Source: Streptomyces hilarionis
GTDB taxonomy: Bacteria > Actinomycetota > Actinomycetes > Streptomycetales > Streptomycetaceae
Assembly (NCBI RefSeq): GCF_024539675.1
Contig: NZ_JAHHIT010000047.1
Span: forward strand, 1-64,000
DNA: 64,000 nucleotides
Direction: 5' to 3'
The notes beneath the pieces are model-generated. The model made no database searches, had not been told where the DNA came from, and saw only the letters and a list, made by a program, of their open reading frames with translations. The stretch's first letter is position 1. Every line of letters begins with the position of its first letter. Made by a program: the position numbers and the translations under genes. Positions 28,705-37,068 of the stretch are shown piece after piece.

Positions 28705-29552
28705 TGACGACCGCACAGGGCATCCGGTCCGTGCAGGACGCGGCCCGCGCCCGGCTGGCCGAGGCGGGCGTGTGGGACGTCGAGGGCGACCTCGCCGCCC
28801 TGCGGGAGCGCTTCCTCACCGCGGGGAGCGCGGCGGCGGTGGCCCGCTTCGAGGCCGCCGTGGCCGAGCGCTGCCGGCGCATCCCGCTCGGGCACATCAT
28901 CGGCTCGGTCGACTTCGACGGCCTCGAACTCGTCGTCGGAAGCGGCGTGTTCGTGCCCCGTCACGAGAGCACCGCGCTGGTCGCGTGGGCGGCCGACCAC
29001 GAGACCCTGCCGCACGGCGGCGTCGCCCTCGACCTGTGCTCGGGCGTCGGGGCCCTCGGCCTCGCCCTGTCACGGCGGCGCCCCGACGCGGAGGTGACGT
29101 GCGTCGAGCGGGACGACACCTGCGTGCAGTACCTGCGGCGCAACGCGGCACGCCACGAGGCGGTCCTGGGCCCGGTCGCCGTGCTCGCCGCCGACCTGAC
29201 GGAGCCGGGCTGCCTCGACGCGTTCGACGGGCGGACCGACCTGGTGGTCGCGAACCCTCCGTACGTCTCCCCCGACGTGCGCCTGCTGCCCGAGTGGTCC
29301 GAGCACCAGCCGCGGGCGGCCGTCTACAGCGGCGCCGACGGACTCGACCTCATCCGCCGGATCGCCGTCCTGGCCGCCGCCGCGCTGCGTCCCGGCGGGC
29401 GGCTGGCGCTCGAACACGACCGGGCGCAGCCCGAGCAGGTGCGCGCGCTCCTGCTCGACGACGCCTTCGACGACGTCACCACCTTCGTCGACACCGCCGG
29501 AGAACCGAGGATCACGGTCGCCCGCCGTGCCGACCAGGAGGGAACCTCGTGA
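28704..29552 (+). CDS. PrmC/HemK-like SAM-dependent N-methyltransferase
   Basis: The 282-aa protein has an N-terminal helical PrmC-like domain followed by the segment IPLGHIIGSVDFDGL and PRHES. The Rossmann SAM site is LDLCSGVGALGLAL (109-122), and the catalytic NPPY is at 184-187. PrmC normally methylates the glutamine of release factors, and bacteria need one housekeeping copy. This one sits in a biosynthetic operon, overlapping both neighbours, so it is probably a pathway enzyme acting on an amide or arylamine nitrogen. The ATG at 28704 gives TGATG overlap with the preceding stop. Confidence 0.82.
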   Translation: MTTAQGIRSVQDAARARLAEAGVWDVEGDLAALRERFLTAGSAAAVARFEAAVAERCRRIPLGHIIGSVDFDGLELVVGSGVFVPRHESTALVAWAADHETLPHGGVALDLCSGVGALGLALSRRRPDAEVTCVERDDTCVQYLRRNAARHEAVLGPVAVLAADLTEPGCLDAFDGRTDLVVANPPYVSPDVRLLPEWSEHQPRAAVYSGADGLDLIRRIAVLAAAALRPGGRLALEHDRAQPEQVRALLLDDAFDDVTTFVDTAGEPRITVARRADQEGTS

Positions 29553-30811
29553 GCGCCCCGACATCGCAGAACTGGCTGACCACCCGCAGGGACCGCACCT
29601 CCTCGGCGCTGGACCTGTGCTTCGCCGAAGGGCTGACCGGACACACCGTGGTCTCCCGCGACCGCAAACGGGTCACCCTCCAGGACGGCACCACCGCGAC
29701 GGAGTTCGTCTCCTGCTCCTACCTGGGGCTGGAGTCGCACCCCGCGCTGGCGCAGGCCGTGGTCGAGGCCGTCGGCCGCTTCGGCGTGCACCTGTCGTCC
29801 TCGCGCAACCGGATGCGGCCGTCCTACCTGCCCGAGCTGGAGGAACTGCTGGGCCGCGTCTACCCGGGCGCCACCCCCTGCGTGTTCACCTCCACCAGCA
29901 ACGTGCACCTCGGGGTGCTGCCGCTGCTGGCGTCGGGGTCGCTGCCCAGCTACCCCGTGCAGGGCGGGCCGCATCTGTTCGTCGACCGCACCGCGCACGC
30001 CTCGATGCAGGTGCTGCGCGGCATCTTCGAGCAGTTCGGCCCGGTCGACCGGTTCCGGTCCGACGACCCCGCCTCGGTGGAGGAGTCGTTGCGGCGGGCG
30101 GCCGGGGCGGGACGCACGCCGGTCCTGCTGGTGGACGGGGTCGGATCGATGAACGGCCTGGTGCCCGTCCAGGACCTCGCGCGGCGCACGGCGTCCGCCG
30201 GCGGGTACCTCTACGTCGACGACGCCCACGGCATCTCCATCGACGGCGCCGACGGCTGCGGTTACGCCTTCGACGCGCTCGGCGGCAAACTCCCCCACCA
30301 CGTCGTCCTGGCCGGCTCGCTGTCCAAGGGCTTCGGCGGTTCGGGGGGCTTCCTGCTCGTGGCGTCCGCCGAGGACGTCGCCGTCGTCAGGAAGCTCGCC
30401 AACCCGCTGGTCTTCGGGCACTCGGTGATGGTGCCGATGATGGCGGCCAACGTCGCGGCGGCCCGCATCCACCTCTCCCCCGAGATCACCGTGCTCCAGC
30501 GGGGGCTGTGGGCGAACGCGGCCCGGCTCGACGAACTGACCGGCAACAAGCTGTCCAACGCCGGTCTGCGCACACCGGTGCGCGGCGCGGTGTTCGAGAC
30601 CGAGGAGGAGGGGCTGCGCGCCGTACGGCGGCTCAAGGAACGCGGAGTGATCATGCTTCCCGCGTTCTACCCCACGGTGGCGCAGGGCCGGTCCCTGCTG
30701 CGGTTCGCCCTGTCCGCACTGCACGGTGAGGAGGATCTGACCCTTCTCGCCGACACGCTCGAGGAGAGCGGGCACTACGGAAGCGGTCAGGAGTCCGACG
30801 CCCGTGACTGA
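29549..30811 (+). CDS. Alpha-oxoamine synthase / AONS-like PLP enzyme
   Basis: The 420-aa class I/II aminotransferase-fold enzyme is of the 8-amino-7-oxononanoate synthase group. The PLP lysine is Lys260 in AGSLSKGFGGSGG; YVDDAHG (222-228) gives the Asp and His that contact PLP; CSYLGLESHP near residue 60 is the usual N-terminal signature. Such enzymes join an amino acid to an acyl thioester with loss of CO2 to give an alpha-aminoketone. The GTG at 29549 overlaps the previous stop (GTGA). Nothing else here belongs to biotin or heme synthesis, so it should make a carbon-carbon bond in the product pathway. Partners may come from the adjacent ligases. Confidence 0.87.
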   Translation: MSAPTSQNWLTTRRDRTSSALDLCFAEGLTGHTVVSRDRKRVTLQDGTTATEFVSCSYLGLESHPALAQAVVEAVGRFGVHLSSSRNRMRPSYLPELEELLGRVYPGATPCVFTSTSNVHLGVLPLLASGSLPSYPVQGGPHLFVDRTAHASMQVLRGIFEQFGPVDRFRSDDPASVEESLRRAAGAGRTPVLLVDGVGSMNGLVPVQDLARRTASAGGYLYVDDAHGISIDGADGCGYAFDALGGKLPHHVVLAGSLSKGFGGSGGFLLVASAEDVAVVRKLANPLVFGHSVMVPMMAANVAAARIHLSPEITVLQRGLWANAARLDELTGNKLSNAGLRTPVRGAVFETEEEGLRAVRRLKERGVIMLPAFYPTVAQGRSLLRFALSALHGEEDLTLLADTLEESGHYGSGQESDARD

Positions 30812-32093
30812 GCAATCCACCTCGCCGGCCGCGGCGCGGGACCCGAAGCCGCCCGGCCCGGCGCTGGGGCCGCTGGTGCGCCCCCTCGCCGTGTCGCACT
30901 TCGTCACCTACTTCGGCGACGGGCTGTTCTACGTCTGCGCGGCGCTGTACTTCACCCGGGTGGTCGGACTGGAACCGGTCACCTACGGCGCCGCGCTCAC
31001 CGCGTCCTGGCTGCTGGCCATGGTGCTCAGCGTGCCGGTCGGTCATCTCGCCGACCGGTTCGAGGCCCGCACCGTCGCCGTCTCCCTGCTCGCGGTGGCC
31101 GGACTGTCCATCTGCCTGTACCTGGCGACCTCCAACGTGCCGCTGTTCTTCGTGGGGGCCTGTCTGCTGGCGGTCTCCACCCAGGGCACCATGTCCGCCC
31201 GCTCCGCCCTGATCGCCCGCTCGTTCCCGCCCGACCGGGTCACCCGGGTGCGGGCGGTGCTGATCGCGACCGCCAACGCCGGTCTGGCGGTCGGGGCGGC
31301 ACTGGGCGCCCTGGTCATCGCCGTGGACACCGACGGCGCCTACCGGCTGGCGTTCGCCCTGGACGGGCTGTCGTTCTTCCTCGCCGCGGCGCTGCTGCTC
31401 AAGGTGCCGCGGACGCTGCGCACGGCGGTCGCCTCCCCCGCGGACGGCGACGCGGCCGCCGAGGCCGGGGGCTCGCCCCTGGGGGTGTTCCGCGACCGCG
31501 GCTACGCCGCCGTCAGCCTCGTCAACCTGGTCCTGATGCTGCACGTGCCGTTGATCGACGTGGCGCTGCCGCTGTGGATCGTCCGGCAGACGCACGCGCC
31601 GGAGTGGAGCATCGCCGCCGTCTTCATGATCAACACGGGCCTGGTGGTGGCCCTCCAGTACCGGACCGCCAAGACGGTGACCAGCGTCGACGCGGGGGTG
31701 CGCAGTCTGCGCGTCGGCGGGGTGCTGCTGTTCACCGGCATGGCGCTGTACTCGCTGTCCGGGCTGCCCTCCTCGCCCTGGGCGGCGGGCGGGGTGCTCG
31801 TGCTGGCGGTCACGGTCCTCACCTTCGGCGAGATCCGGCAGATCTCCAGCATGAACGAGATCAGCTTCCGGCTGGTGGCGGACGGCCGGTACGGGGAGTA
31901 CCAGGGCTTCTTCGGCATCGGCTCGACGATCGCCGAGGCGGTCGGCCCGCTCGCCCTCACCTGGCTCCTGCTCTCCCACGGCTCCTGGGGCTGGCTGGCC
32001 CTCGGCGCCCTGTTCCTCGGCGCGTCCTTCGCCATGAAGTACTGCGTCGCCCTGGCCCGCCGCTCTCCGCTCGTGAGGGAGAACGCCTCGTGA
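30804..32093 (+). CDS. MFS transporter
   Basis: The 429-aa integral membrane protein has about 11-12 hydrophobic helices and an MFS-type loop motif (VGHLADRFEART) between helices 2 and 3. It is probably a drug:proton antiporter exporting the product. The GTG at 30804 overlaps the synthase gene by eight bases, and the stop overlaps the ATP-grasp start as GTGA. It likely gives self-resistance for the cluster. Confidence 0.88.
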   Translation: MTEQSTSPAAARDPKPPGPALGPLVRPLAVSHFVTYFGDGLFYVCAALYFTRVVGLEPVTYGAALTASWLLAMVLSVPVGHLADRFEARTVAVSLLAVAGLSICLYLATSNVPLFFVGACLLAVSTQGTMSARSALIARSFPPDRVTRVRAVLIATANAGLAVGAALGALVIAVDTDGAYRLAFALDGLSFFLAAALLLKVPRTLRTAVASPADGDAAAEAGGSPLGVFRDRGYAAVSLVNLVLMLHVPLIDVALPLWIVRQTHAPEWSIAAVFMINTGLVVALQYRTAKTVTSVDAGVRSLRVGGVLLFTGMALYSLSGLPSSPWAAGGVLVLAVTVLTFGEIRQISSMNEISFRLVADGRYGEYQGFFGIGSTIAEAVGPLALTWLLLSHGSWGWLALGALFLGASFAMKYCVALARRSPLVRENAS

Positions 32094-33334
32094 CATCCCC
32101 CGCGGCCCCGCGCCGCCCCGTGCTCCTGCTGCTCAGCGGCAGCCGCAGAGTCGTCGACAAGGCCCTCGGCCTCGGTCTCGACGTGGTGCACCTCCAGGCG
32201 CCCACCATGACCGACGCCTCGCTGGACCCGCTGTGCCTGCGCTCGGTGCGCACCGACCTGCTCGACGTGCCCGGCGTCGTGGCCCTCGCCCGCGCCCTGC
32301 ACGAGGAATTCGGCTTCGCCGGGGTGTGCAGCAACCACGAACCCGCGTGCGCGGCGGCCGAGGCGGTCGCCCTGGACCTGGGGCTGACCGCGCCCGGCAC
32401 CGGGGTCGCAGCCCTGCTGCGCGACAAGGCGAGGACCCACGAGGTGCTCGACAAGAGCCCTTCGCTGCGCTCTCCCTGGGCCCGGCTGACCGGCCCCGAA
32501 ACCGCGCTCGGGGTGGCCGGCGAGGCCGGCTGGCCGCTGATCCTCAAGCCCGTCGACGGCTCCGCCAGCCTCGGCGTGCTCAGGGTCGACGGCCCCGAGG
32601 ACCTCGACGACGCCTGGCGGCGGGTGCGCGAGACGCTGCGCAACGGCCACCGGTACCACGAGGTGCTGCCCGTGACCGGCTATCTCGTCGAACCCTTCGC
32701 CGCCGGCGAGGAGTTCAGCGTCGAGACGTTCAGCCGCGGCGGCCGCCACGAGGTGCGGGCGGTGGTGCGCAAGCTCGTGGGCGGCGCGTTCGTCGAGACC
32801 GGCCACCTCGTGCCGGCCGACCTCGACGCCGAGCGCCACCGGGCGGTCGTCGACCGTGTCGTGGCCTTCCTCGACCATGTCGGGCTGAGCGAGGGCCCCG
32901 CCCACACCGAGGTCATCGTCGGCGAGGCGGGCGTCCACCTCGTCGAGTCGCACGCCCGGACCGGGGGCGACGAGATCCCGGCGCTGCTCACGCTGGTCAC
33001 CGGGCGGGACATGGAGGCGGACATGCTCGCCCACGCCTGCGGTCTGCCGCTGCCGCCCGCGGTGCGGCCGCTGGGCGCGGCGGCCGTGAAGCGGTATCTG
33101 CTGGCCGAGCGCGCCGGCCGGGTCGCCGCCGTCGACGGCACGGCCGAGGCCGCCGCGCTGCCGGGCGTGCACAGCGTGCGGGTCTGGACGGGTCCGGGCG
33201 ACACCGTGCGCCCGGCGACGGCGAGTTGGGACCGGCTCGGCGAGGTCGTCGCCGTCGGCCCCGACACCGCGGCCGCCGCGGCGGCGGCCGAGCGGGCCTG
33301 CCGGGCCATCACCCTACGGATGGAGGAACAGTGA
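32090..33334 (+). CDS. ATP-grasp ligase (carboxylate-amine ligase type)
   Basis: The 414-aa ATP-grasp enzyme has a central domain with WPLILKPVDGSASLGV, the capping strand YLVEPFAAGEEFSVE, and a metal-binding end segment HLVESHARTGGDEI. Relatives such as BacD-like ligases form amide bonds via acyl phosphates. The GTG at 32090 overlaps the MFS stop. It probably couples an amino acid from this pathway to another amine or acid. It may act with or after the PaaK-like enzyme encoded immediately downstream. Exact substrates unknown. Confidence 0.87.
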   Translation: MTSPAAPRRPVLLLLSGSRRVVDKALGLGLDVVHLQAPTMTDASLDPLCLRSVRTDLLDVPGVVALARALHEEFGFAGVCSNHEPACAAAEAVALDLGLTAPGTGVAALLRDKARTHEVLDKSPSLRSPWARLTGPETALGVAGEAGWPLILKPVDGSASLGVLRVDGPEDLDDAWRRVRETLRNGHRYHEVLPVTGYLVEPFAAGEEFSVETFSRGGRHEVRAVVRKLVGGAFVETGHLVPADLDAERHRAVVDRVVAFLDHVGLSEGPAHTEVIVGEAGVHLVESHARTGGDEIPALLTLVTGRDMEADMLAHACGLPLPPAVRPLGAAAVKRYLLAERAGRVAAVDGTAEAAALPGVHSVRVWTGPGDTVRPATASWDRLGEVVAVGPDTAAAAAAAERACRAITLRMEEQ

Positions 33335-34593
33335 GGCTCCTCGCGGATCTCACGCTGCCGCGCCCGGAGTTGCTCGGGGTCCAGGCGGACAATCTGACGC
33401 TCATGCGGGACGCCGTACGGGGGTCGGCGACCTGCACGGCGCTGCGCCCGCACGCGGACTCGCTGACCCACGAGGGGCTGGAGCAGGTCCCTCTCACCAC
33501 CCGCGACCGGCTGGCCGAGTGGAGCCTGGCGCCCGGTGCGCCGCACCGCATCACCGAGGGCGACATCCGTCTGGTGCTGCGGTCGAGCGGTTCCTCGGGC
33601 CGGGTGCGGACGCTGCTGCACGACCGCCCCTTCAACGAGCGCGTCGAGGCCCTCGGCGCCCGCGGACTGTGCACGCAGGGCCTGGGCGACAACCCGTTCG
33701 TGCTCAACTCGCTGGCTCCGGGCGACCTGTTCGGCGGGTTCGGCTTCGCCGACGCGGTGCTCTCCCGCCGCGGCGCGGCCGTGCTCCCGGCCGGCACCTC
33801 CATGCCGGCGCCCCACCTCGCGGAACTGATCGCCGACCTCCCGGTCACCGCGATGGTCGGCCTGCCGGGCTACGTCGAGCGCCTGGTCGCCGAGATCCCC
33901 GAGGCCATGCGGCAGTTGCGCACCCTGTTCTACCTCGGGGAGCGCATGACCGGACCGGCCGCGGACCTGCTGGCCGAGGCGGGCTGCGCGGTGCGCTCCT
34001 TCGCGTACAGCACCACCGAGACCGGGCCCATCGGGTTCCAGTGCGCCCACCTGACCGGCACGGACCACCATGTGCACGAGGACCTGGTGATCGCCGAGGT
34101 CGTCGACGACGACGGCCGGCGGCTGCCCGACGGGGACGTGGGCGCGCTCGCCGTCACCGTGCTGGCCGACACCGGCGGCGCGCTGGTGCGCTATCTCGTC
34201 GGCGACCGCGCCAGTTTGCGGACCGTCGACTGCCCCTGCGGCTCGACCGCCCGGGTGCTGCGGATCGGGGCCCGCGACGACGTGTCGGCCAACCTGGACG
34301 GCACCCTCGTCACCCGCTCCATGTTCGACACCGCGCTCGGCCTGCCGCCGGACGCCCGCTACCAGGTCGCCTTCGGCTCGCGCCAGGGCCTGCTGCGGCT
34401 GACGCTGCGCGGCTCGGCCCTGGGCGCGCTGACGGGCGAGACGGCGCGCACGGCCCTCGGCCGGCACCAGACCCTGCGCAAGGTCGTCGGCTCGGCGCGC
34501 TTCGCCGGCCTCACGGTCGACGTCGAAAGCGCGCCGCGCATCACCACCCGGGCCAAGGCCCCCTTCTTCTGGGACGAAAGTGAAGAGGACTGA
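33331..34593 (+). CDS. PaaK/CapK-like AMP-forming ligase
   Basis: The 420-aa protein is of the phenylacetate-CoA ligase/CapK group. It shows a P-loop-like RSSGSSGRVRT (~residue 88), YSTTETGPIG (A5-like), HVHEDLVIAEVVD and YLVGDRA (A7-like), then a cysteine pair (CPCGS), and ends RITTRAKAPFFWDE. Such enzymes adenylate aryl or acyl acids and pass them to CoA, a carrier or an amine. The GTG at 33331 overlaps the ATP-grasp stop as GTGA. In context it could activate an aminoaryl acid or provide the acyl thioester for the oxoamine synthase. Confidence 0.8.
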   Translation: MRLLADLTLPRPELLGVQADNLTLMRDAVRGSATCTALRPHADSLTHEGLEQVPLTTRDRLAEWSLAPGAPHRITEGDIRLVLRSSGSSGRVRTLLHDRPFNERVEALGARGLCTQGLGDNPFVLNSLAPGDLFGGFGFADAVLSRRGAAVLPAGTSMPAPHLAELIADLPVTAMVGLPGYVERLVAEIPEAMRQLRTLFYLGERMTGPAADLLAEAGCAVRSFAYSTTETGPIGFQCAHLTGTDHHVHEDLVIAEVVDDDGRRLPDGDVGALAVTVLADTGGALVRYLVGDRASLRTVDCPCGSTARVLRIGARDDVSANLDGTLVTRSMFDTALGLPPDARYQVAFGSRQGLLRLTLRGSALGALTGETARTALGRHQTLRKVVGSARFAGLTVDVESAPRITTRAKAPFFWDESEED

Positions 34594-34594
34594 G

Positions 34595-34930
34595 ATGATC
34601 ACGTCTGGTGCGGCGCCCGGCGAGACCGAGGCTGCCACGGTGCTGGGTCCGCTGCGCGACCGGCTCGACGATCTGGACCGCCGGCTGCTCGCGCTGATCG
34701 TCGAGCGGATGGACCTCTGCCTCGACATCGCCAGACTCAAGGCCGAGCACGGGATCCCGATGATGCAGCCCTCGCGCGTCGGGCTCGTCGTCGGCCGGGC
34801 CCGCGCCCACGCGGCCGCCCACGGTCTGCCCGAGGAGTACCTCGGCGACCTGTTCGAGCGGATCGTGGCCGAGACGTGCGCCCAGGAGGACGTGCTGATG
34901 GCCGAGCTGAACGGGGCCGAGGACCGGTGA
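34595..34930 (+). CDS. papB: 4-amino-4-deoxychorismate mutase (PapB-like)
   Basis: The 111-aa AroQ-type mutase keeps the expected Arg (LRDRLDDLD), Arg (VERMDL) and Lys (ARLKAEHG) active-site residues. The loop IPMMQPSRV replaces the Asp/Arg/Glu pattern of ordinary chorismate mutases; I regard this as typical of PapB-type mutases of 4-aminophenylalanine pathways. It would turn 4-amino-4-deoxychorismate into 4-amino-4-deoxyprephenate. The ATG at 34595 follows the previous stop by one base, with GAGG upstream. Next to a fused synthase and a prephenate-dehydrogenase-like gene it completes a papABC set. Confidence 0.85.
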   Translation: MITSGAAPGETEAATVLGPLRDRLDDLDRRLLALIVERMDLCLDIARLKAEHGIPMMQPSRVGLVVGRARAHAAAHGLPEEYLGDLFERIVAETCAQEDVLMAELNGAEDR

Positions 34931-37068
34931 AGGTCCTCGTCGTCGACAACTTCGACTCCTTCACCCTCAACATCGCCCAGTACCTGTACGAAGTGACCGG
35001 CGTGCAGCCGCTCGTGGTCCCGAACACCACCCCCTTCGACGCGCTGCCGCTCGACGAGTGCGGCGCCGTCGTCCTGTCGCCGGGCCCCGGACGGCCCTCG
35101 CGGGCAGCCGACTTCGGCGTCTGCCGCGAGATCATCGCGCGCTGCGCACTGCCGCTGCTCGGGGTCTGCCTGGGCCATCAGGGGATAGCCGAGTTCTTCG
35201 GCGGGCGCACGGTCCACGCGCCCGCCCCCGCGCACGGCGTCGTCGACACGGTCGCCCACCTGGGCACGGGCCTTTTCGCGGGGCTGCCGCAGGACCTGCC
35301 GGTGGTGCGCTACCACTCGCTGGTCAGCACCGATCTGCCGGACACGCTCGAGCGCACGGCGTGGACGCGGGACGGGCTGGTCATGGCCGTCACGCACCGT
35401 TCCCGGCCGGTGTGGGGCGTGCAGTTCCATCCCGAGTCCGTCGAGTCGGCCGGCGGCCACGGCCTCCTCGCCAACTTCGTCGCGCTGGCCGCCCGCCACC
35501 ACGCCGGGGACGACGTGCGGTCCCCGGCCTCCCCCGCGCCCGGGCCGGCGGCCGCCGAGTCCGCGTCGGTGGCGGCGTTCCGCAGGGCGGGCGGCTCGCT
35601 GCGGATGCGGCTGCAAGCCGAGCCCTTCACCACGCCTGACACGCCCGCGGACTTCTTCCACCGGCACTGCGCCGGCCGCCCGCACGCGTTCTGGCTCGAC
35701 TCCGAGGGCAGCGAGCACCCCGGCTCCCGGTACTCGCTGATGGGCGCCTGGGGCGAGCCGGGCGACGTCGCCCTCGGCTACGACCTGGCCGCACGCCGCC
35801 TCACCCTGCGCGGCCCCGGCCGCACCGAGGAGGTGACGGGCGACGTCTTCGCCCTGCTGGAGGACATCGTCGACGCCGTGGAGGTCACGGCGCCCGCGGA
35901 CTGGCCGCTGCCCTTCCGCGGCGGTCTGGTGGGCTGGTTCGGTTACGAGCTGAAGGCGCTCACCACGGGCGAGGAGCGGCACACCTCGCTGGAGCCCGAG
36001 GCCTGGTTCCTGCACACCCGCGCGTTCACCGTCTTCGACCACGCGCGCGGCGTCGCCCTGGACTGCCGGCTCGTCCCCGAGGACGCCGGCCCGGGCCACG
36101 GGCCCGACGGCGGCACGAGCGCGGCCGCCCCCGACCGGCTCACCGCCCCGGAGGCTCCCACGGCGGCGACGAGCGGGGCGGGCCCGGGCGGGACCGCCGC
36201 CTACACACCGGGGCCGGTGTCCGAGCGGCTGCTGGACCTGCGCGACGACCGGGCGGCCTACCTCGCGAAGATCAAGGAGAGCCAGCGCCTCATCACCGAC
36301 GGCGAGAGCTACGAGATCTGCCTGACCAACCGCGCCGAACTGTCCGGCGTGGGCGCGGGACTGCCCGCCTACACGCGGATGCGCACGGTCAGCGCGGTGC
36401 CGCGCGGCGCCTATCTGCGGGCCGGTGACGTCGAGGTGCTGTGCTCCTCGCCGGAGACGTTCCTGCGGGTCGACGAGAGCCGCGTGGTGGAGTCGCGGCC
36501 CATCAAGGGCACCCGCCCTCGCGGGGCGACGCCGCAGGAGGACGCGGCGCTGCGGGAGGACCTGCGGTCCTCGCGCAAGGACCGCGCCGAGAACCTGATG
36601 ATCGTCGACCTGGTCCGGCACGACCTCAACTCGGTGTGCGTCCCGGGCAGCGTCCACGTCCCGCAGGCGTTCGCGATCGAGAGCTACTCCTCCGTCCACC
36701 AGCTGGTGTCGACCGTGCGCGGGCGGCTGCGGCGGACCGAGTCGGCGCTCTCGGCGGTGCGCGCCTGCTTCCCGGGCGGCTCGATGACCGGCGCCCCGAA
36801 GAAGCGGACCATGGAGATCATCGACGAGCTGGAGGGCGAGGCCCGCGGTGTCTACTCGGGCGCCCTGGGCTGGCTGTCCTTCTCGGGCGCGCTCGACCTG
36901 AACATCGTGATCCGCACCGCGGTGGTGCGCGGGGGCACGGCGCGCTTCGGCGTCGGCGGGGCGATCACCTCGCAGTCCGACCCCGACGAGGAGTACGAGG
37001 AGACCCTGGTGAAGGCGAGCGTGCCCTACTTCGGCCTGCGCGGCTGGCAGCGGCGGGGCGAGGCGTGA
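34927..37068 (+). CDS. papA: Fused 4-amino-4-deoxychorismate synthase (PapA-like), copy 2
   Basis: The 713-aa PabA-PabB fusion has LGVCLGHQG and VQFHPESVES in the amidotransferase half, and [24 protein letters not shown] and [10 protein letters not shown] in the chorismate half. The Lys of PIKGT indicates 4-amino-4-deoxychorismate formation. A Gly/Ala/Thr-rich linker (~residues 395-425), absent from copy 1, interrupts the PabB part. The GTG at 34927 overlaps papB and the stop overlaps papC, four bases each. Together papB-papA-papC supply 4-aminophenylpyruvate, the precursor of 4-aminophenylalanine as in chloramphenicol and pristinamycin. Confidence 0.93.
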   Translation: MKVLVVDNFDSFTLNIAQYLYEVTGVQPLVVPNTTPFDALPLDECGAVVLSPGPGRPSRAADFGVCREIIARCALPLLGVCLGHQGIAEFFGGRTVHAPAPAHGVVDTVAHLGTGLFAGLPQDLPVVRYHSLVSTDLPDTLERTAWTRDGLVMAVTHRSRPVWGVQFHPESVESAGGHGLLANFVALAARHHAGDDVRSPASPAPGPAAAESASVAAFRRAGGSLRMRLQAEPFTTPDTPADFFHRHCAGRPHAFWLDSEGSEHPGSRYSLMGAWGEPGDVALGYDLAARRLTLRGPGRTEEVTGDVFALLEDIVDAVEVTAPADWPLPFRGGLVGWFGYELKALTTGEERHTSLEPEAWFLHTRAFTVFDHARGVALDCRLVPEDAGPGHGPDGGTSAAAPDRLTAPEAPTAATSGAGPGGTAAYTPGPVSERLLDLRDDRAAYLAKIKESQRLITDGESYEICLTNRAELSGVGAGLPAYTRMRTVSAVPRGAYLRAGDVEVLCSSPETFLRVDESRVVESRPIKGTRPRGATPQEDAALREDLRSSRKDRAENLMIVDLVRHDLNSVCVPGSVHVPQAFAIESYSSVHQLVSTVRGRLRRTESALSAVRACFPGGSMTGAPKKRTMEIIDELEGEARGVYSGALGWLSFSGALDLNIVIRTAVVRGGTARFGVGGAITSQSDPDEEYEETLVKASVPYFGLRGWQRRGEA

